Below, piece after piece: positions 43,001 through 55,641 of a stretch of 64,000 nucleotides of DNA. Position 1 is the first letter of the stretch, and the number at the start of each line of letters is the position of its first letter. Where the stretch lies: assembly GCA_036346275.1 (NCBI GenBank), contig CM070730.1, forward strand, positions 8,804,309 through 8,868,308. The letters run 5' to 3'. A program made the position numbers and the translations under genes. The notes under the pieces are model-generated. The model ran no database searches. It saw nothing but the letters and a program-made list of their open reading frames with translations, and was not told the origin of the DNA. This DNA is from Otatea glauca. Lineage: Eukaryota > Streptophyta > Magnoliopsida > Poales > Poaceae.

Positions 43001-45669
43001 TATTTTAAAGAAAATATTCTGTTATACTGTGTTTTACACATAAAATGAATCAGCAACATAACCCTAAATGTTATGTTTTCTGAGCAATAGAAATACTTAA
43101 GTATTTTCGACAGTTTGTAGAACAACTTGTCTAAATGAAAATTTTGCGAGCGATAGTGTAGAAATGATAATTAGGATATGTACTGCCATATTCTAAGAAA
43201 ATGTTTTAATTACAGGCTGTTCTTCATCTAGTTTTCGTTAGTGTAATAACCCTAAGTGTTAATCGTTCGTCAAATCTTTCTAGTCCGATTTCTTATGACA
43301 TAAGTTGTAATGTCAGGTAAGCTTGTTCAACAATGAATATAATGTCTCGTCCAAACCCAAAAATTTATGAAATCAGCTTTGGATTGCTATCCAAAGTATA
43401 GACCACCTTATTCTGAAGAAATAATCTTGTTTCATCATATTTTGCATATAAATCCTTTTAGCCAAGTAACCTTAAGTAATATGTTTTCTGAACTTCATAT
43501 TGTGAATAAGCGAACTCGAAAATAATGAAGAAATCTATAATTAATATATTTGTATCACCAGAACCTTCTTGGAATCTATAAATAAATCCAGTAACCTAGC
43601 TTAACAGATCAAATATATTCAAGACTTCTTCTTCTTATGCAAAATCAATTAGGAATTTAAACGCTATTTGTATAATCCTTTAACTGATGTCTTAATTCTA
43701 TTAATCCAAATAATTTTAACATCTATAATTCGAAGTTATAAATACAAGAATTCATAATTTTAGCCTCTTGAATGCGTAAAGCAAAAATAGATAATCTATA
43801 AAAGAAACCATGTTTTGTTTGTCATAAAACCATTAAGTATATGAATATGTAATTACCTAAATCATGAGATCTTAAAATCATAATTCAATCCTAAAGCGTT
43901 CCTGTTTTTTGTAGTGAATCTTTATTTGATTTTCTGTCTGTTTTCTTTTTACCCTTATTGAAATTTATTATTTGCTATATTTTTCGATAGATCGACGTGT
44001 AGAATTCGGCGTCCCTTCCTCCGTCGTTGCCTCCGTCAGCTGCAACCTCGTCTTCACCGTAAGCAATGATTAAGCAAGGCAAGCCCTCCTTTGACCATCT
44101 TGATCCCAGTATTTAATTTACATGTTGTTTATCAAATTGTTTTATGCATACGCTTATTTTCTGTAAATTCGCTATTTTGTGGTACTGGTGGATATACCTG
44201 TTGTCATGAAACTCCTTGATAATTATGGAAATGTGAACCTTGATAACCATAGAATAGGGCTAGACATTACTTAATGCCAAATTGGGTATATGCGATCATG
44301 TTAAACCTGCTTAGCCATGCTTTAGCTTTTTGTGGGGCAGATGATCATGATTAAAATTATTTCCTAAAATGTTTTATATGGAACCTAAATGATCTTTTTT
44401 GGGAAAATGGTTGCTGGTACTTTGAATAAAAACCCAAAATAAAACTATGGTTTTGATGCGGGCGATTAATGGCGATAGCCGGATGTGCAAAGGGAAATGC
44501 ACGTAGTTTAGGGTGGAGTATCGCCCGTGTCGGATTAAGGACCGAGCAATGGGACGTTATAGATCCAAGAATTTCGTACAACCACGAGGGTTTGTATGGG
44601 CGGGTCTTAGCCTATTAAGTTGTTTAGATGTGGCTTTGCATCTACGGAAGACGGGAGTTAGCACAGGCATTCCGGTCAGGTCTTCTTGTAGGGGTTTCTA
44701 CATACCAATGCAACGGTGTACACCTTGCTATGGACAGAGACGTGGTGTTGGGTGTGATAAATGTGGATCCACGACTTGGGTGAGTGTCTCTGTTTTCAGG
44801 GCGAGGGTTAACGTCCCGGGCTGGTTCAAAGCCACGTCTAGATAATGTAACGGCTCTGTATGATCACCTTGCCGACACACCAAAGGAAGTGTGTTAATTG
44901 ATCTGGCGAAAAGGTTGATCATTCCTTGTGGGTAAAGTTGTACACCTCTGCAGAGTAAAAAATCTAATCGATTAGCCGCATTCACGGTCAAGGACACTTG
45001 GTGAAGTCATTCCAATGTTAGAGACTTTGGTAATTTTCTAAAATGGGTTTGATTTGAACTTGGTTTTAGCAACTGTTGCTTTATGTCGAAGGGCTGACAT
45101 TGATGGACCTTATGGTTTGGATTATTCGAACTCACGTCATGGAGGACTGTGAGTATTACTTACTGTTGTATCTATTTTATGATCAATCAATTTTCTCTTA
45201 TAAATTCCGTTTGTAAATGATAACTTATTTTACAATTCAATTTCGCTTTATGCAAATTAACTGTATTAGCCTTTCCTTTGATATGGCCTGCATATATTAT
45301 AGGTTTTGTTCAAGTCTTGCTAAGTACGTAAAGTACTCACCCTTGCTTAATTATTATTTTAGGTGGAAGTTAGCAAGGCCTCGAGTCTCTTTTCGCCGCA
45401 GGTTGCGGGATCTTCTTCGTCGTGTTCTATCTGGAGTTTATGCCTTGTCAATTGCCTGCGGGTCGGATGGGCAAACTACAAGATATTGCTTCTTTTGCTG
45501 CTTTATTCTCTGAGTTGTAGCTTTTTCTTTATGTAATAGTTTCCGCTTTAATCTATGTGAGGTATGGTTGTGATTCCAATTGTTTTAAATATGTGAGTGC
45601 TAGCTACTGATTCAGAGAATAGCACAGTAATCACATGGAGGTTCCTGTTCATCAGAATGTGGTCTCACA
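40028..45669 (+). mobile_element. Solo LTR of a Ty3/gypsy-type element, 5,642 bp
   Basis: Starts TGTAACATCCCGAAAA and ends GGTCTCACA; the gypsy LTR at 58613-61745 (minus) starts TGTAACATCCCAAAA and ends GGGTCCCGACA. TCAAT flanks both sides (40023-40027 and 45670-45674). Near the end it has GTACGTAAAGTACTCACCC, matching a TATGTACTCACCCC-like site in the other LTR at the same relative place. A GC-rich tract at about 40800-41850 corresponds to a GC-rich tract in the other LTR. There is no pol. A dinucleotide AT run lies at 42403-42424. Internal open frames are not genes I recognise. Confidence 0.75.
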
Positions 45670-45674
45670 TCAAT

Positions 45675-46736
45675 CCTGCCTGTTCAAGTACCCAGGTTAT
45701 TCAGTTTTTTTTTTTCTATGTGACATTACCAAATCAATTGTTGTCTCGTTGATTTATCAACATTTCACCGAATTGAAATCTACACAGGCAGATGTTCACT
45801 ATTGACCGTTTTTCTTGCCAAAGAAAAATCTTGTGGTCATTGGAGTGTTGACTCGATCGATACTGCCCGGTGCATAATGTCAATTGCCAAATTGAAATTG
45901 GAAACAAAATCTGCTTCCTTGCACGCAACATATACAAGGATAGATCTCATGCAAGCTCTAGGATCGTTTCATCCATAGATTCTCCAAACCCTACAACTAG
46001 CACACTACTACAAATTTGAAATCCAATACACATATAGTAGTCCTACACAGTCAGTTCATCAACACTCTCTTTCAACCAATGACTCTGGTGCCAACTTTTG
46101 CATGGCAATGAGGCAACCGCTACCTAAATCCAGGAAGAATCTGATGCCAATTTGAGCTTTACAGTGCCGGATACGGAATATACAAATATTCATTGCTCTG
46201 AATTCCATCACTTGCTCACCTACACGAGCAGTTCGTCTCAGCTTTCCTCTCGGCTTAGCTCACCTAAACCCATGACCAGATTACGTGAGAGCTAGCTAGC
46301 TTGCCGTACCAGTTGCTACTCTAACATTCAGACCGAGAGTACTCGTCGCTCGACATGGGCTTACGACCGGCGAAAACGCCTGTGATCTTCCCTAGATTTA
46401 GCTGCCTAGTGTCCGTGTTGAGATTTGGCTCGTTTTTTCTATTACCGGGAAGAGGTGCACAAAGGTTTTTGTGACAACGGATGGCCATGTATTTGACCCA
46501 AGATTAATTACGGCGCCTGAATTGTCACTGCATTATACAGTCATTTGTGTATCGTACATGCGTACCACTACGCTACGAGGAAGCATTTACTCGTACTGCA
46601 CCGGGAGCTACTCTCTCCACTTAGTTTCAGGTCCAAATTTTTTTTTATCTTTTGGTGAGCTAATGTACCGGTACATAAAAACGATCAGATTGTTGACAAG
46701 TCAATAGCTGAAACAACGATCAGTTCGTATTCAATA
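45675..46736. other. Intergenic, no gene recognised
   Basis: Mixed composition with short open frames only. Confidence 0.4.
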
Positions 46737-46960
46737 CTCCCTCCGGTCATCGACACAGCACTTAAAACTTAGGTTTGATCACTAATTTTTATTGTAGTGT
46801 ATTTAAAAAATCTAATAATATCATTAAAGCATATTTTGAGGCGAATCTACGCATAATTTTAATACATCTAATCTAAATATTTAAAAAGATATCGGTAGCT
46901 AAAATTTTAAAAGTTTAAAGGTATATATCCTTAAACTGGTAAGTTTCTGTGAACTGGAGG
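46737..46960. mobile_element. Stowaway-type MITE
   Basis: Left CTCCCTCCGGTCATC after TA; right AACTGGAGG before TA. The interior (GATCACTAATTTTTATTG, GAGGCGAATCTACGCATA) matches the first MITE family here. Confidence 0.7.
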
Positions 46961-46962
46961 TA

Positions 46963-48711
46963 GCAGTGTAGCACCGGCTAATGACTCTCTGAAAATTAAG
47001 GAGTTTGTACGAAGGATTGGATCATGATCCACGCAGGAACATTGACTAGTGGAACGAGGAACGCGTGCAGTGTCTCGTACCCCTGGTCCTTCCATGGCTC
47101 GAGTACATATTTACTGCGCACCTCTGGAAGCATCGTCTTAGTTTAAACGTGTATAACGCTGTACTTAGAACGCTGCAAATGCTCCACCACATACGTACAC
47201 CGACAGATGTATGTATGTACACACGTATAGTCACCGGAAAATAACTCCCCTTCATACCTGAAGACAGAAAGGTCCAAGTCTCTTTATCTGCAATCATGTG
47301 CTTGTGCCGTGTTTAGAAGTGTATTTGTAAGGCAGGCAGGCAGCAAGGTTTCACCGGTAACTACTACGATCCTGTTTATTTCGGTTTTTCACTAGCTTAA
47401 AGCAGAAAAGTCAAAGTCGAAATAAACGACTGACTTTTAAGTCAGGCTTTAAAAAAATCAAAAGCCTCCATATAACTATAAGCCAAAAACCAGATGAGAG
47501 GTGCTTTTTTGGGTTTTTTTGATGAAATAACCCTTTGCCACTGGAAGTATCCAAAATTACCCACCAAATGACATCATACATAAACTCAAGAATCCTTCTC
47601 CCATCTCCTCATTTCTCCTCGTCTTCTCTCACTCCCCTGTGCAACATGACTTCTCCCTCCGCCGCTCCGGTCTCTTCTGTCCCCGACCTCATCCCTCCCC
47701 AGCCTCCTTCCTCCTCCACCATCCTGGATCCGACGCGGCATGGGTTAAGGCAGCCGAACCCGAGCTTGGAGCAGTGGGAGGCTACAGGGTCCGGGCGTGA
47801 CGCATGTGGAGCTGAACTGATCCGGCCGTAGCACGGCGGGAGACGGTCGGATCCGGCGTGGCGTGGGTGGAGGGGGGCGGACCCGAAGGTGGAACGGCGG
47901 GAGGCGGTCGGATATGGCACGGCAAGAGGTGACCGGATCCGCCTTATCGAGCCCCTCAGTATATGTTTTTATTTAGTTTGACGAGAGATCAGAATTATTA
48001 TGCTATTTTCAGTATGAGAAGAGTTCAAAATTGACATGTAGAAGAGTTTCAAGTTGATAAATAATTATGCTAAGAATGAAGTTTGATCTCAAGGTTAATG
48101 TATGTTTTTCAATATGACATTCGGTGAAAAAAGTATGAAACATTTGTATTAGATAAATCAGTACATAAGAAAAGTCCGTACAACCTTAAAGGGTATTTCA
48201 AACTTTCTAGCAATAAGTTACACCATCTGACCCATAAAAAACTAGAATATCAAACAGCATGTCTTGATTTAAAAGTAGACGGCTTAAACGCCAAAACAAA
48301 CCAGGCCTATGTATCCTGATTTGTACTGTAATTTCTGTGGCTGCAGAGAGGTTGCATTGCACGGGTGTGCACTTGTTTGCAGTGAAACAAATAACAGCTG
48401 TAGTTGGAAGCACCAAGCACCGAAATATATGTGGTCACTGCAAAATTTAATTACTACTTACCGTAATGCTTATCTTAAAAGGAGCCCTGTCCGATAGGAA
48501 AACGTACACGTACAGGTGTTGTTTGCACCTTGTGACTGCCGCTCATGGAGCACAGGTCAGCGTGCTTGACGACGCAAACGATGGCTTCAGATAAAGAAAA
48601 CCGCTTTGCTAGCGTGTGCTTTCACCGTCTCGTTTCCTTGGACTTGCCCTGCAATTTCTAGGTGAAGCAGGAACTAGAAATAAAAATGGCATGTTAGCGG
48701 ATCCGCTGATC
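46963..48711. other. Intergenic with MITE-like and GC-rich repeat segments
   Basis: At 47368-47405 CCTGTTTATTTCGG and CGAAATAAACG suggest a small MITE. At 47725-47945 a GC-rich stretch repeats GGATCCG(A/G)CG(C/T)GGC and GGCGGGAG. No gene recognised. Confidence 0.4.
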
Positions 48712-48965
48712 AATTACTTTATTTGTTTCTAAATAGATATCATTTTATATTCTTGCACTTCTATAAATACGTATCTATATAAAAGATTGTATTATCCCTA
48801 CTTATTATATCTTTGAATAATTTATTTTACTCTAGTGCTTGAGAGTAAATGATATTGTAAATAATTGAAGGGAAGAGGTATAGAAGGAAAAATGATAAAA
48901 ATCATCATAAAATTATAGAGTAATAGTATTTAGAAATAGAATTTAAAAGCTAAAATGATAAATAT
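48712..48965 (+). mobile_element. Stowaway-like MITE, second family
   Basis: Homologous to 36287-36545 and (inverted) 19193-19445: TTTCTAAATAGATATCATT, TATAAAAGATTGTATTATC, GAGGTATAGAAGGAAAAA. Confidence 0.6.
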
Positions 48966-49300
48966 TCGAAAAGGAAAGGAGAAATTTACCAGCAGCACGT
49001 ACTGCATGGAGGACTGTATGGTCCATGCCTTGAAAAGGTCATTGGGCTGCTTGTTCCAAAGCCCAACCGGAATGGAGCCTGCCGTGTGAGTGGTGTTAGC
49101 CCTGAGGAGTTCAACAACCTCCGATCCCTGCGCTTTAATGCACCCATCAATCAATTCACTCACTTGTCACTCTCCCTCTCGCAGCAGCTGCCGCTGCTTC
49201 TACTTCACCACCACCACCCTCCGCTTCTTGCTTTGCTAGCTAGCTCGATCCCGGTAGTGTTGGCGCCGGCGCGGCGGTGGTAGCGGCGGAGTCCAGCTAG

Positions 49301-52300
49301 ATGGCCGCGGCGCGGTCGGCATTGGCGTGTGCCGGCCGTGCGGCGAACGAGGCCGTGAGCTTTGTGGTGTTCGCGCTGCTGGACGTTCTCGAGGTGCTGC
49401 TCTGCATTGTGTACAAGGTGGCCGACTACATGGTCGAGGGCGCGTGGCGGCCGTGCTACTGCTCATCGTCGTCGGCTGCGGCGTCCGGGAAGATCGTCGT
49501 GTCGGAGCGCGGCGGGTCCAAGGTGGTCAGCATGCTGTCGTCGACCAAGCTGCACCTGGAGGACATCTCCGACACGCTCTACACGCGCCCTTCCGTGCTC
49601 GCCGGCGCCGCATCCTCGTCTTCGGCCCGGCCGCCCTCCTCCCGGCGCAGCGTGAGGGCGCGGTCCGCGTCCTCGTCGGCCACCACGCTCACCGTGCACT
49701 CCGCCATCGTGCAGATGCTGCGGGGCAAGATCGGCGTCGGCGACAGCAAGCACAGGCCGTACACCTCGCCGAGGTGGTCCGACTGCCACTGCGCCAACTG
49801 CAATCCGGCCGACACCGACCGGCTCTTCGTCCACGTCGAGGGCCCCCCAGGTACGCAAGGCAACCGTGTCCATACTCCATACTTCCGCCATTAATACGGA
49901 AGGCAAGATTCGCTCCTCTCACCGCATTGCTCTGCTTGTGCGCCTCAAAGACGGCGGAGCGACGGGGGAGGACGTGCTGTTTATCCACGGGTTCATATCG
50001 TCGTCGGGATTCTGGACGGAGACGGTGCTGCCGAACGTTAGCCGGGAGGCGCGCGCGCGGCGGCGGCTGTTCGCCGTGGACCTCCTCGGGTTCGGGCGCA
50101 GCCCCAAGCCGGTCGACTCGCTGTACACGCTCCGGGAGCACGTCGAGATGATCGAGCGCTCCGTCATCGAGCGGTACGAGGTCAAGTCGTTTCACATTGT
50201 CGCGCACTCGCTCGGCTCCATCCTCGCGCTCGCCCTCGCCGTCAAGTACCCCGCCGCCGTCAGGTCCCTCACGCTCGTCGCGCCGGTACGCGCACACTCG
50301 CCGCCTGATCTATCGATTCTTCGCCTATTTCAACGCTGCGTTGTTTAAATGTTAACGTTTTGGGTTGTGCCTGCGTGCGCGCGGTGCGATGCAGCCTTAC
50401 TTCCCGGTGCCGAGGGGAGAGATCGGGACGCAGTACGTTCTGCGAACAGTGGCGCCGCGGCGGGTGTGGCCGACGATCGCGTTCGGCGCGTCGGTGGCGT
50501 GCTGGTACGAGCACCTCAGCCGCACCGTCAGCATCGTGCTCTGCAAGCACCACCGCCTCTGGGAGCTCGCCTTCCGGGTCTTCACCTTATACAGGTAAAC
50601 TCGATGCAAATCCGGCGCTTGCGTCTACTACTGTACTGTATTTGCTCTCCTAGCTACACTAAACATGACACATCATCTGCTAAGGCCAGTCTAGTAGTAG
50701 CAGCAGAAAAAAACATTTAGTAATGTACAACCTCCGGACACATATATCCTAGACTTCAACACGATCTTTAAAATATAGCTTTGATTATTAATTTCTATTA
50801 CAATGTATTTATAAAATTCAATAAAATTATAACACTATAAAAGTATTTTTGAGACAAATTTACCCATGTGACCGGAGGGAGTAGCAATGTTTCCTCAGTT
50901 AAGAAAAATTGTGTGCATCCGGTGGTGAAAATTAGGTCAGCAACCGGCTCAACAACATTTTTTTGCATCGGCTTAGGGATTTGGGATAGGTTCGCCGTTT
51001 GGCCACGTTGCATTGGGTGGTTGCATAAACCAATGGAATTTAAGCAAGCTCCTCCTAGAGGAATTCCTTTATCAACAGGAGTTCCCGGCGAGCCGATGCA
51101 GAGATACTACGACGAAGTAGCAGAATTTATTAATGCCGGACGGGTCCATCTGCTTCACTGGATGCTGATGTGATCGATGGGAGTTAATACGAGACATAGG
51201 AACTGAGTTTGACCGCGGTCAACCATTTGGTGGAGCGACATGCGACCATCTACTGTTCCACTGCCGGCCACCCACTGATGAACGGCTAACCAGACCACGG
51301 ACCACTCAATGCACCGGCTACTCGACCGACTTACTGCTCATCTGCTTATCCCAATCCCCAGATCTCCGTCCATGGAGCAATCAAGCAACGATCTTGGCTC
51401 AGGCCAAGAAAGATGATCTTGCTGGGCTTTCTGCTTAGCAGTTGATATAGTAGCTTATGAAAACTAATGAAAGCAAAATGGTCAAATCAAGTTGCTGGGC
51501 TTTCTGCTTAGCAGTTGATATAGTAGCTTATGAAAACTAAATAAAGCAAAAATGGTCACATCAAGCTGTTATGTTTTGCTCAGCACCAACAGTGTATCAT
51601 GTCACTTTTGCACTCTTCGATGAAAATGAACCTTCAGATGTTTTTCAGAGAAAGGAACATTTGGATTGGGTACAGCATGGCATTAATGTTTAAGGTTGAT
51701 AACCACTAGTATCTTTATCACATCTTTATGGATAAGGATTCAGTGCAGTTTGTATAGGACTGTAACTTAAGCAGTTTTCGTAGGCGTGGACCGTCTGATT
51801 GAGCGTACGGATGGTCCGGATCTATGAATAGTGCAGCGCTATAGTAGATCACTACAGTACTTGCTACATTGTTTTTGCACAGTAAAAAAATCATTATAGT
51901 ATTTTCGAAAGATCCGAACCGTCGTTTTTCGATCGGACGTTGTACGGGGTCTGCTTAAGTTGCCGGATCCTTGTCGCATCTTTCTTGATGTGAGCTCATG
52001 TCGCAGCATTAGAAAGAGGGGACACGATCATTAAATTTCTGATAGGCGAAATTGATGTAGACCTGACAAATTCTGGCTAACTATCAATCGTCATACTCCA
52101 ACGGGCAGGGTCAGGACGTACCTAATGGACGGCTTCTTCTGCCACACTCACATCGCTTCATGGCACACCCTTCACAACATCATCTGCGGCAGCGCCGGCA
52201 AGATCGACAAATGCCTTGAGATAGTCAGGGATCAGCTCACCTGCGATGTTACCATCTACCATGGCAGGGACGACGAGCTCCTTCCTGTGCAATGCAGCTA

Positions 52301-52430
52301 CGCAGTGCAGTCGAAAATCCCGCGCGCCAGCGTTAAGGTGATTGACGGCCAGGATCATGTCACCATTGTTGTCCGGCGTCAGAAAGAACTAGCCAGGGAG
52401 CTGGAGGAGATCTGGAACACAAAACGGTGA
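49301..52430 (+). CDS. BDG-like: BODYGUARD-like alpha/beta-hydrolase (cuticle biosynthesis), four exons
   Basis: Exons 49301-49850, 49951-50285, 50395-50594 and 52109-52430 join in phases 1, 0 and 2 into 468 residues, matching Arabidopsis BODYGUARD along its length. Residues 17-45 are a hydrophobic anchor, followed by WRPCYC and the plant-specific SDTLYTRPS and PRWSDCHC blocks. The hydrolase fold starts at HGF (196-198). Ser270 sits in HSLGS, Asp417 in GRDDELLP and His445 in GQDHVTIV: an intact triad. BODYGUARD proteins act in epidermal cells at the wall and are needed for cutin and cuticle formation; the exact reaction is not settled. Intron 3 is 1.5 kb and holds two MITEs and a 73-bp duplication. 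The acceptor at 52107-52108 is chosen because it restores the family RVRTYL motif. The ATG at 49301 fits the family start. Confidence 0.93.
50728..50881. mobile_element. Short Stowaway-type MITE in BDG-like intron 3
   Basis: Left CAACCTCCGGACAC; right CCGGAGGGAG followed by TA. Interior as in the first MITE family (ATTTATAAAATTCAATAAAA, TTTTGAGACAAATTTACC). Removed by splicing. Confidence 0.7.
51419..51565. repeat. 73-bp tandem duplication in BDG-like intron 3
   Basis: Copy 1 starts at 51419 and copy 2 at 51492; both begin TTGCTGGGCTTTCTGC and run to ATCAAG with only a few changes (one extra A in copy 2). A recent duplication by its high identity. Confidence 0.85.
51757..51970. mobile_element. 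MITE with GGACTGCAACTTAA-type ends (copy 1)
   Basis: Left GGACTGTAACTTAAGCAG; right CTGCTTAAGTTGC. GGTCCGGATC and GATCCGAACCGTCG motifs face each other inside. Lies in intron 3 of the BDG-like gene. The last bases are worn. Confidence 0.65.
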
Positions 52431-53016
52431 CATTATCTTCAGGACTCAGGTGTAATACACAGGGTAAAGCACAGAGGGTGTTAAAAGGGCACCTCGGATT
52501 AACAAAAGGCGGGTCTTCAAAGAAGAGCAAGACTGCCGTGAAGAACACATTTGTGAATGCAGCAGGAAGCACATGGGCAAACAAGGGCTCGAGAGAAATG
52601 TGCAGAAGATTACCTTATTACTTTTACCTTTTCTTTCTTCTCCTTTTTCCTTCTCAAGTTTTCATATTGAAGGTTGAGAAAATTCTTGCCTCGTCTTGTG
52701 TATAATTATGATAAATGATGAGTCGTTTCGGTTGTAATCCTATGGACAGAAGAATGTGATACGATCGACTTGTGGAGCTTGTAGCAATGTACCTTCTTTT
52801 TCTCTGTTTTCTGGTCCACTATTCTTTTTTCAATATCATTCTTGTTCTCCATAAAATTCACTGTGATAATCATAATATACCATGTTCAAGTACAAAGAAC
52901 AGCGCTCTAAGTTTCAGTATACCGAAATAGTAAAATTGATCAACCTTGGGCTCACCTTTCTTACATGATCTATGTTTTCAGCTTTGCCATATCGGAAAGA
53001 GATCCCGTCGCTATTG
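52431..53016. other. 3' flank of the BDG-like gene
   Basis: Probably includes the 3' untranslated region. TTGTGTATAATTATGATAA at about 52697 is a plausible 3'-end signal area. No further gene. Confidence 0.5.
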
Positions 53017-53215
53017 GGACTGCAACTTAAACAGTTGCACGTGGATCGTTGGATCAAAAAACGATCCATATCTTTTGAAAAAAATTGTTCAAAAATACTA
53101 TGCCGATTTTTGGTGCTATAGCAAACACTGTTTCGAAGCGCTATCAAGAAATCCAGACCGTTCATTTGCTCGATTGGACGGTCCTAACCTACAAAGACTG
53201 CTTAACTTGCAGTCC
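53017..53215. mobile_element. MITE with GGACTGCAACTTAA-type ends (copy 2)
   Basis: Left GGACTGCAACTTAAACAGT; right ACTGCTTAACTTGCAGTCC: 19-bp inverted repeat with two mismatches. GGATCGTTGGATC and GATTGGACGGTCC inside. Best-preserved of the three copies. Confidence 0.75.
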
Positions 53216-53397
53216 TGTAGGAACTGCATGAGGACTTTATCGTGCCATCTCATATCTTACAAAGAATCTGGCCAATAGGAAGATCCAAAGAACATCAATA
53301 ATGAAGGGGAATTATTTGATTGTACATTCACATTATTCCCTTGCTGTGACCCTGTCTACGAGGGAAAAAAGGGAAAGGGTCTTTGTGTGGTTGTTAC

Positions 53398-53560
53398 GGG
53401 ACTGCAACTTAAACAGTCTTCAACTGTTAGAACTATCCGATATAGACAAAGAACGATTTGGATCGAGCAACAGCGTCAACCATAGTATTTTGCTACAGCA
53501 GCCACTACATTGCTACATGCTACCGTTTAAAATATAATTCAAACGTTCTAGACTACAGGT
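53398..53560. mobile_element. MITE with GGACTGCAACTTAA-type ends (copy 3)
   Basis: Left GGGACTGCAACTTAAACAGT identical to copy 2. Interior has TTTTGCTACAGCAGCC and GCTACATTGCTAC. The right end is worn (AGACTACAGG). Confidence 0.6.
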
Positions 53561-55369
53561 TTTTTTTCCAATAGTTGGCGTATAACTGTTAAAGTTGTAT
53601 GTTGTAAGGAGACTGTTTGGTCGAACTCCAACCTGGACTCCACGAGATAAATTCTGCGGCGCTGCAATTTGCGAAGACTTGAAGCGAAGTCACGACATCA
53701 CACTTGCATGTCTCATGGCTCTGCAGTAACCACAGTGGCGCCCATAAATGGCGCGTTTGCATGTGTCATGACTTGCGTGGGCCCACGCGCTCACGGCACA
53801 AGAAAATCAATCCCTGTCCAGTCCAGCGTCCACTGTCCTCCTTACCATTCAACTGTTTCATCGATTTCATATCTTCACCCAAGAGGCCAAGACAATAAAA
53901 ATGCACTGTCCGCAGCCAGGGCCACAGCTTACTGTACGTTCATAGATTAATTACAGTTTCCTGAAGAACAGAACGAATCAAATCTAACAGCAGTTTTAGA
54001 ATCACTCATTAATCACTTATGTTTATGTATTCCTTCCCCTCCGGCTCAAAAATCGGCCACTTAGTATGGATCTTATACTGAACTACTTTTTGACATCCAT
54101 GAATAACTAGCAGTAATAAAGAGTCTAGCAGCTGACTGAGCTGACTTACCAATTGAAATGACTGGTGCAAAGATCTATAATGTGCTATCTCCTCATTCAA
54201 TGCAAGTACTCTCCAGTCTCTATTCGCAGCCCTGGGCGCCCGTAATAAAGAACTGCGCAAGGCTAGCCAGCACAAGAACACAGATGAAAGTGAGCAACGT
54301 TGTGGCCTCGTCCGACTTTCTAGTGGCCTCTAAGAGAGCAATTAAAATTTTGGACCCCATGCATGCCACTTGCTGGTTGCTATACCTTAGTAGAGATGGT
54401 TATTGTGTTGTGACCGATTTACATGGCCATTAGGCAGCAAGGCTGGTGCCTGCAGCAGCCGAGGGACCCATGGACTACATGGCATTTAGAACAGCCATGC
54501 TTGAATGTGAGACATCCTTAAAAGAGCTATCGGTTTGCCTCCTGGCTTGTGCATAGAAAGGGAGAGGATAATTAGGTGATTTGCAGTTGATTACAAGTCC
54601 AGTGATTACCATTTTCCAGATCAAAATTTGTTTGTTGCTGCATTCAGAAATTCTGATTACCTGTCACTTGAAATTTTAGCAAAAGGTTGTTTACAACACA
54701 TTTATTTCAAAACCTTATGCTGTAGGCAAAGGAGCATTGATACCACACAGCTCCACCGAACACAACCAAAAATATAGACTGTTGCCACATCCACAAATTA
54801 CAAGTCAAAACAACTCGAGGAAACTACCAGCTACATCCTTCCTTTCTTTCATCTCTGCTAATGTCTTGTTCACCTCACACCAAGCAGGCATCTGCCAAGT
54901 GCTTGCTTCACATATAAAAATGATTAAGCTGGAGTGCGTCAGCATAAAACATGAACAAAAAATTCACTAAAAATTGATAAGGTTGATTACGAGAGCTGGA
55001 GAAGAAATCATCGAGCGACGAAAGCAAGCTGAGTATATATAATTATATATCTTTATATTGCCAATGGAAGTTGATATCGACAAAACCTGCACCAGACTTC
55101 CCTTCAATCTCACATTGCTCTAGACTTCATCATCGAGATTACACGGTGAAGGTGAAGGTGCGTTGGAGATGAAGCCACCATCACTATCACCAACCAAATT
55201 AGCTAGAAAATAAAGGAATAAGTCCATTTTACATCCTTTAACGTTCTAAAAAGTCCATTTAACACCCTCAACTATAAAATCGGACATTTAGCACTCTAAA
55301 ATTACAAAATCAGATCAATTTACACCTTAAGGCGGTATTAAAGAGCGATTTTGCTAATATGGATCTAGC
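53561..55369. other. Intergenic, no gene recognised
   Basis: Short open frames only. At 55215-55330 phrases like AAGTCCATTTTACATCC and AAGTCCATTTAACACCC are repeated, as at the end of common grass elements. The copia LTR starts at 55370. Confidence 0.4.
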
Positions 55370-55627
55370 TGTTGGGTGTTGATTCGAATTTTCTTTGGGC
55401 TTTAGAGACGTCTTTGGTCCATATTAGACTCGAGTCGCTTTGTCCTCCTTATAAATACCTCTTGTAAGTCGTATGGGGAGAGTGTACGGCTCATTGTAAT
55501 CCCCTATGTTTGTACATAATTCTCCAAAATAGTGAGATCGCTGATTGGCGCTTGTGGTTTTTTCCCGCAAGGGTTTTCCACGTAAAAATCTGTCGTGTTT
55601 GATTTCTTTGTGCGTGATTTTACAACA
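55370..55627 (+). mobile_element. 5' LTR of a Ty1/copia element
   Basis: Starts TGTTGGGTGTTGATTCG and ends TTTTACAACA, 258 bp. A TATA box (TATAAATA, 55450-55457) is followed by a short leader-like stretch. A primer-binding site follows two bases downstream. The matching 3' LTR is not in the window. Confidence 0.8.
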
Positions 55628-55629
55628 AG

Positions 55630-55641
55630 TGGTATCAGAGC
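55630..55641 (+). other. Primer-binding site (initiator Met tRNA)
   Basis: TGGTATCAGAGC, complementary to the 3' end of plant initiator methionine tRNA, the standard copia primer. Confidence 0.92.

Noticed and set aside
49463..50297. Long open frames antisense to the BDG-like gene (147 and 202 codons)
   Set aside because: They overlap high-GC coding exons, show Arg/Gly/Pro-rich compositional proteins and have no domain. They are shadows of the real frame.
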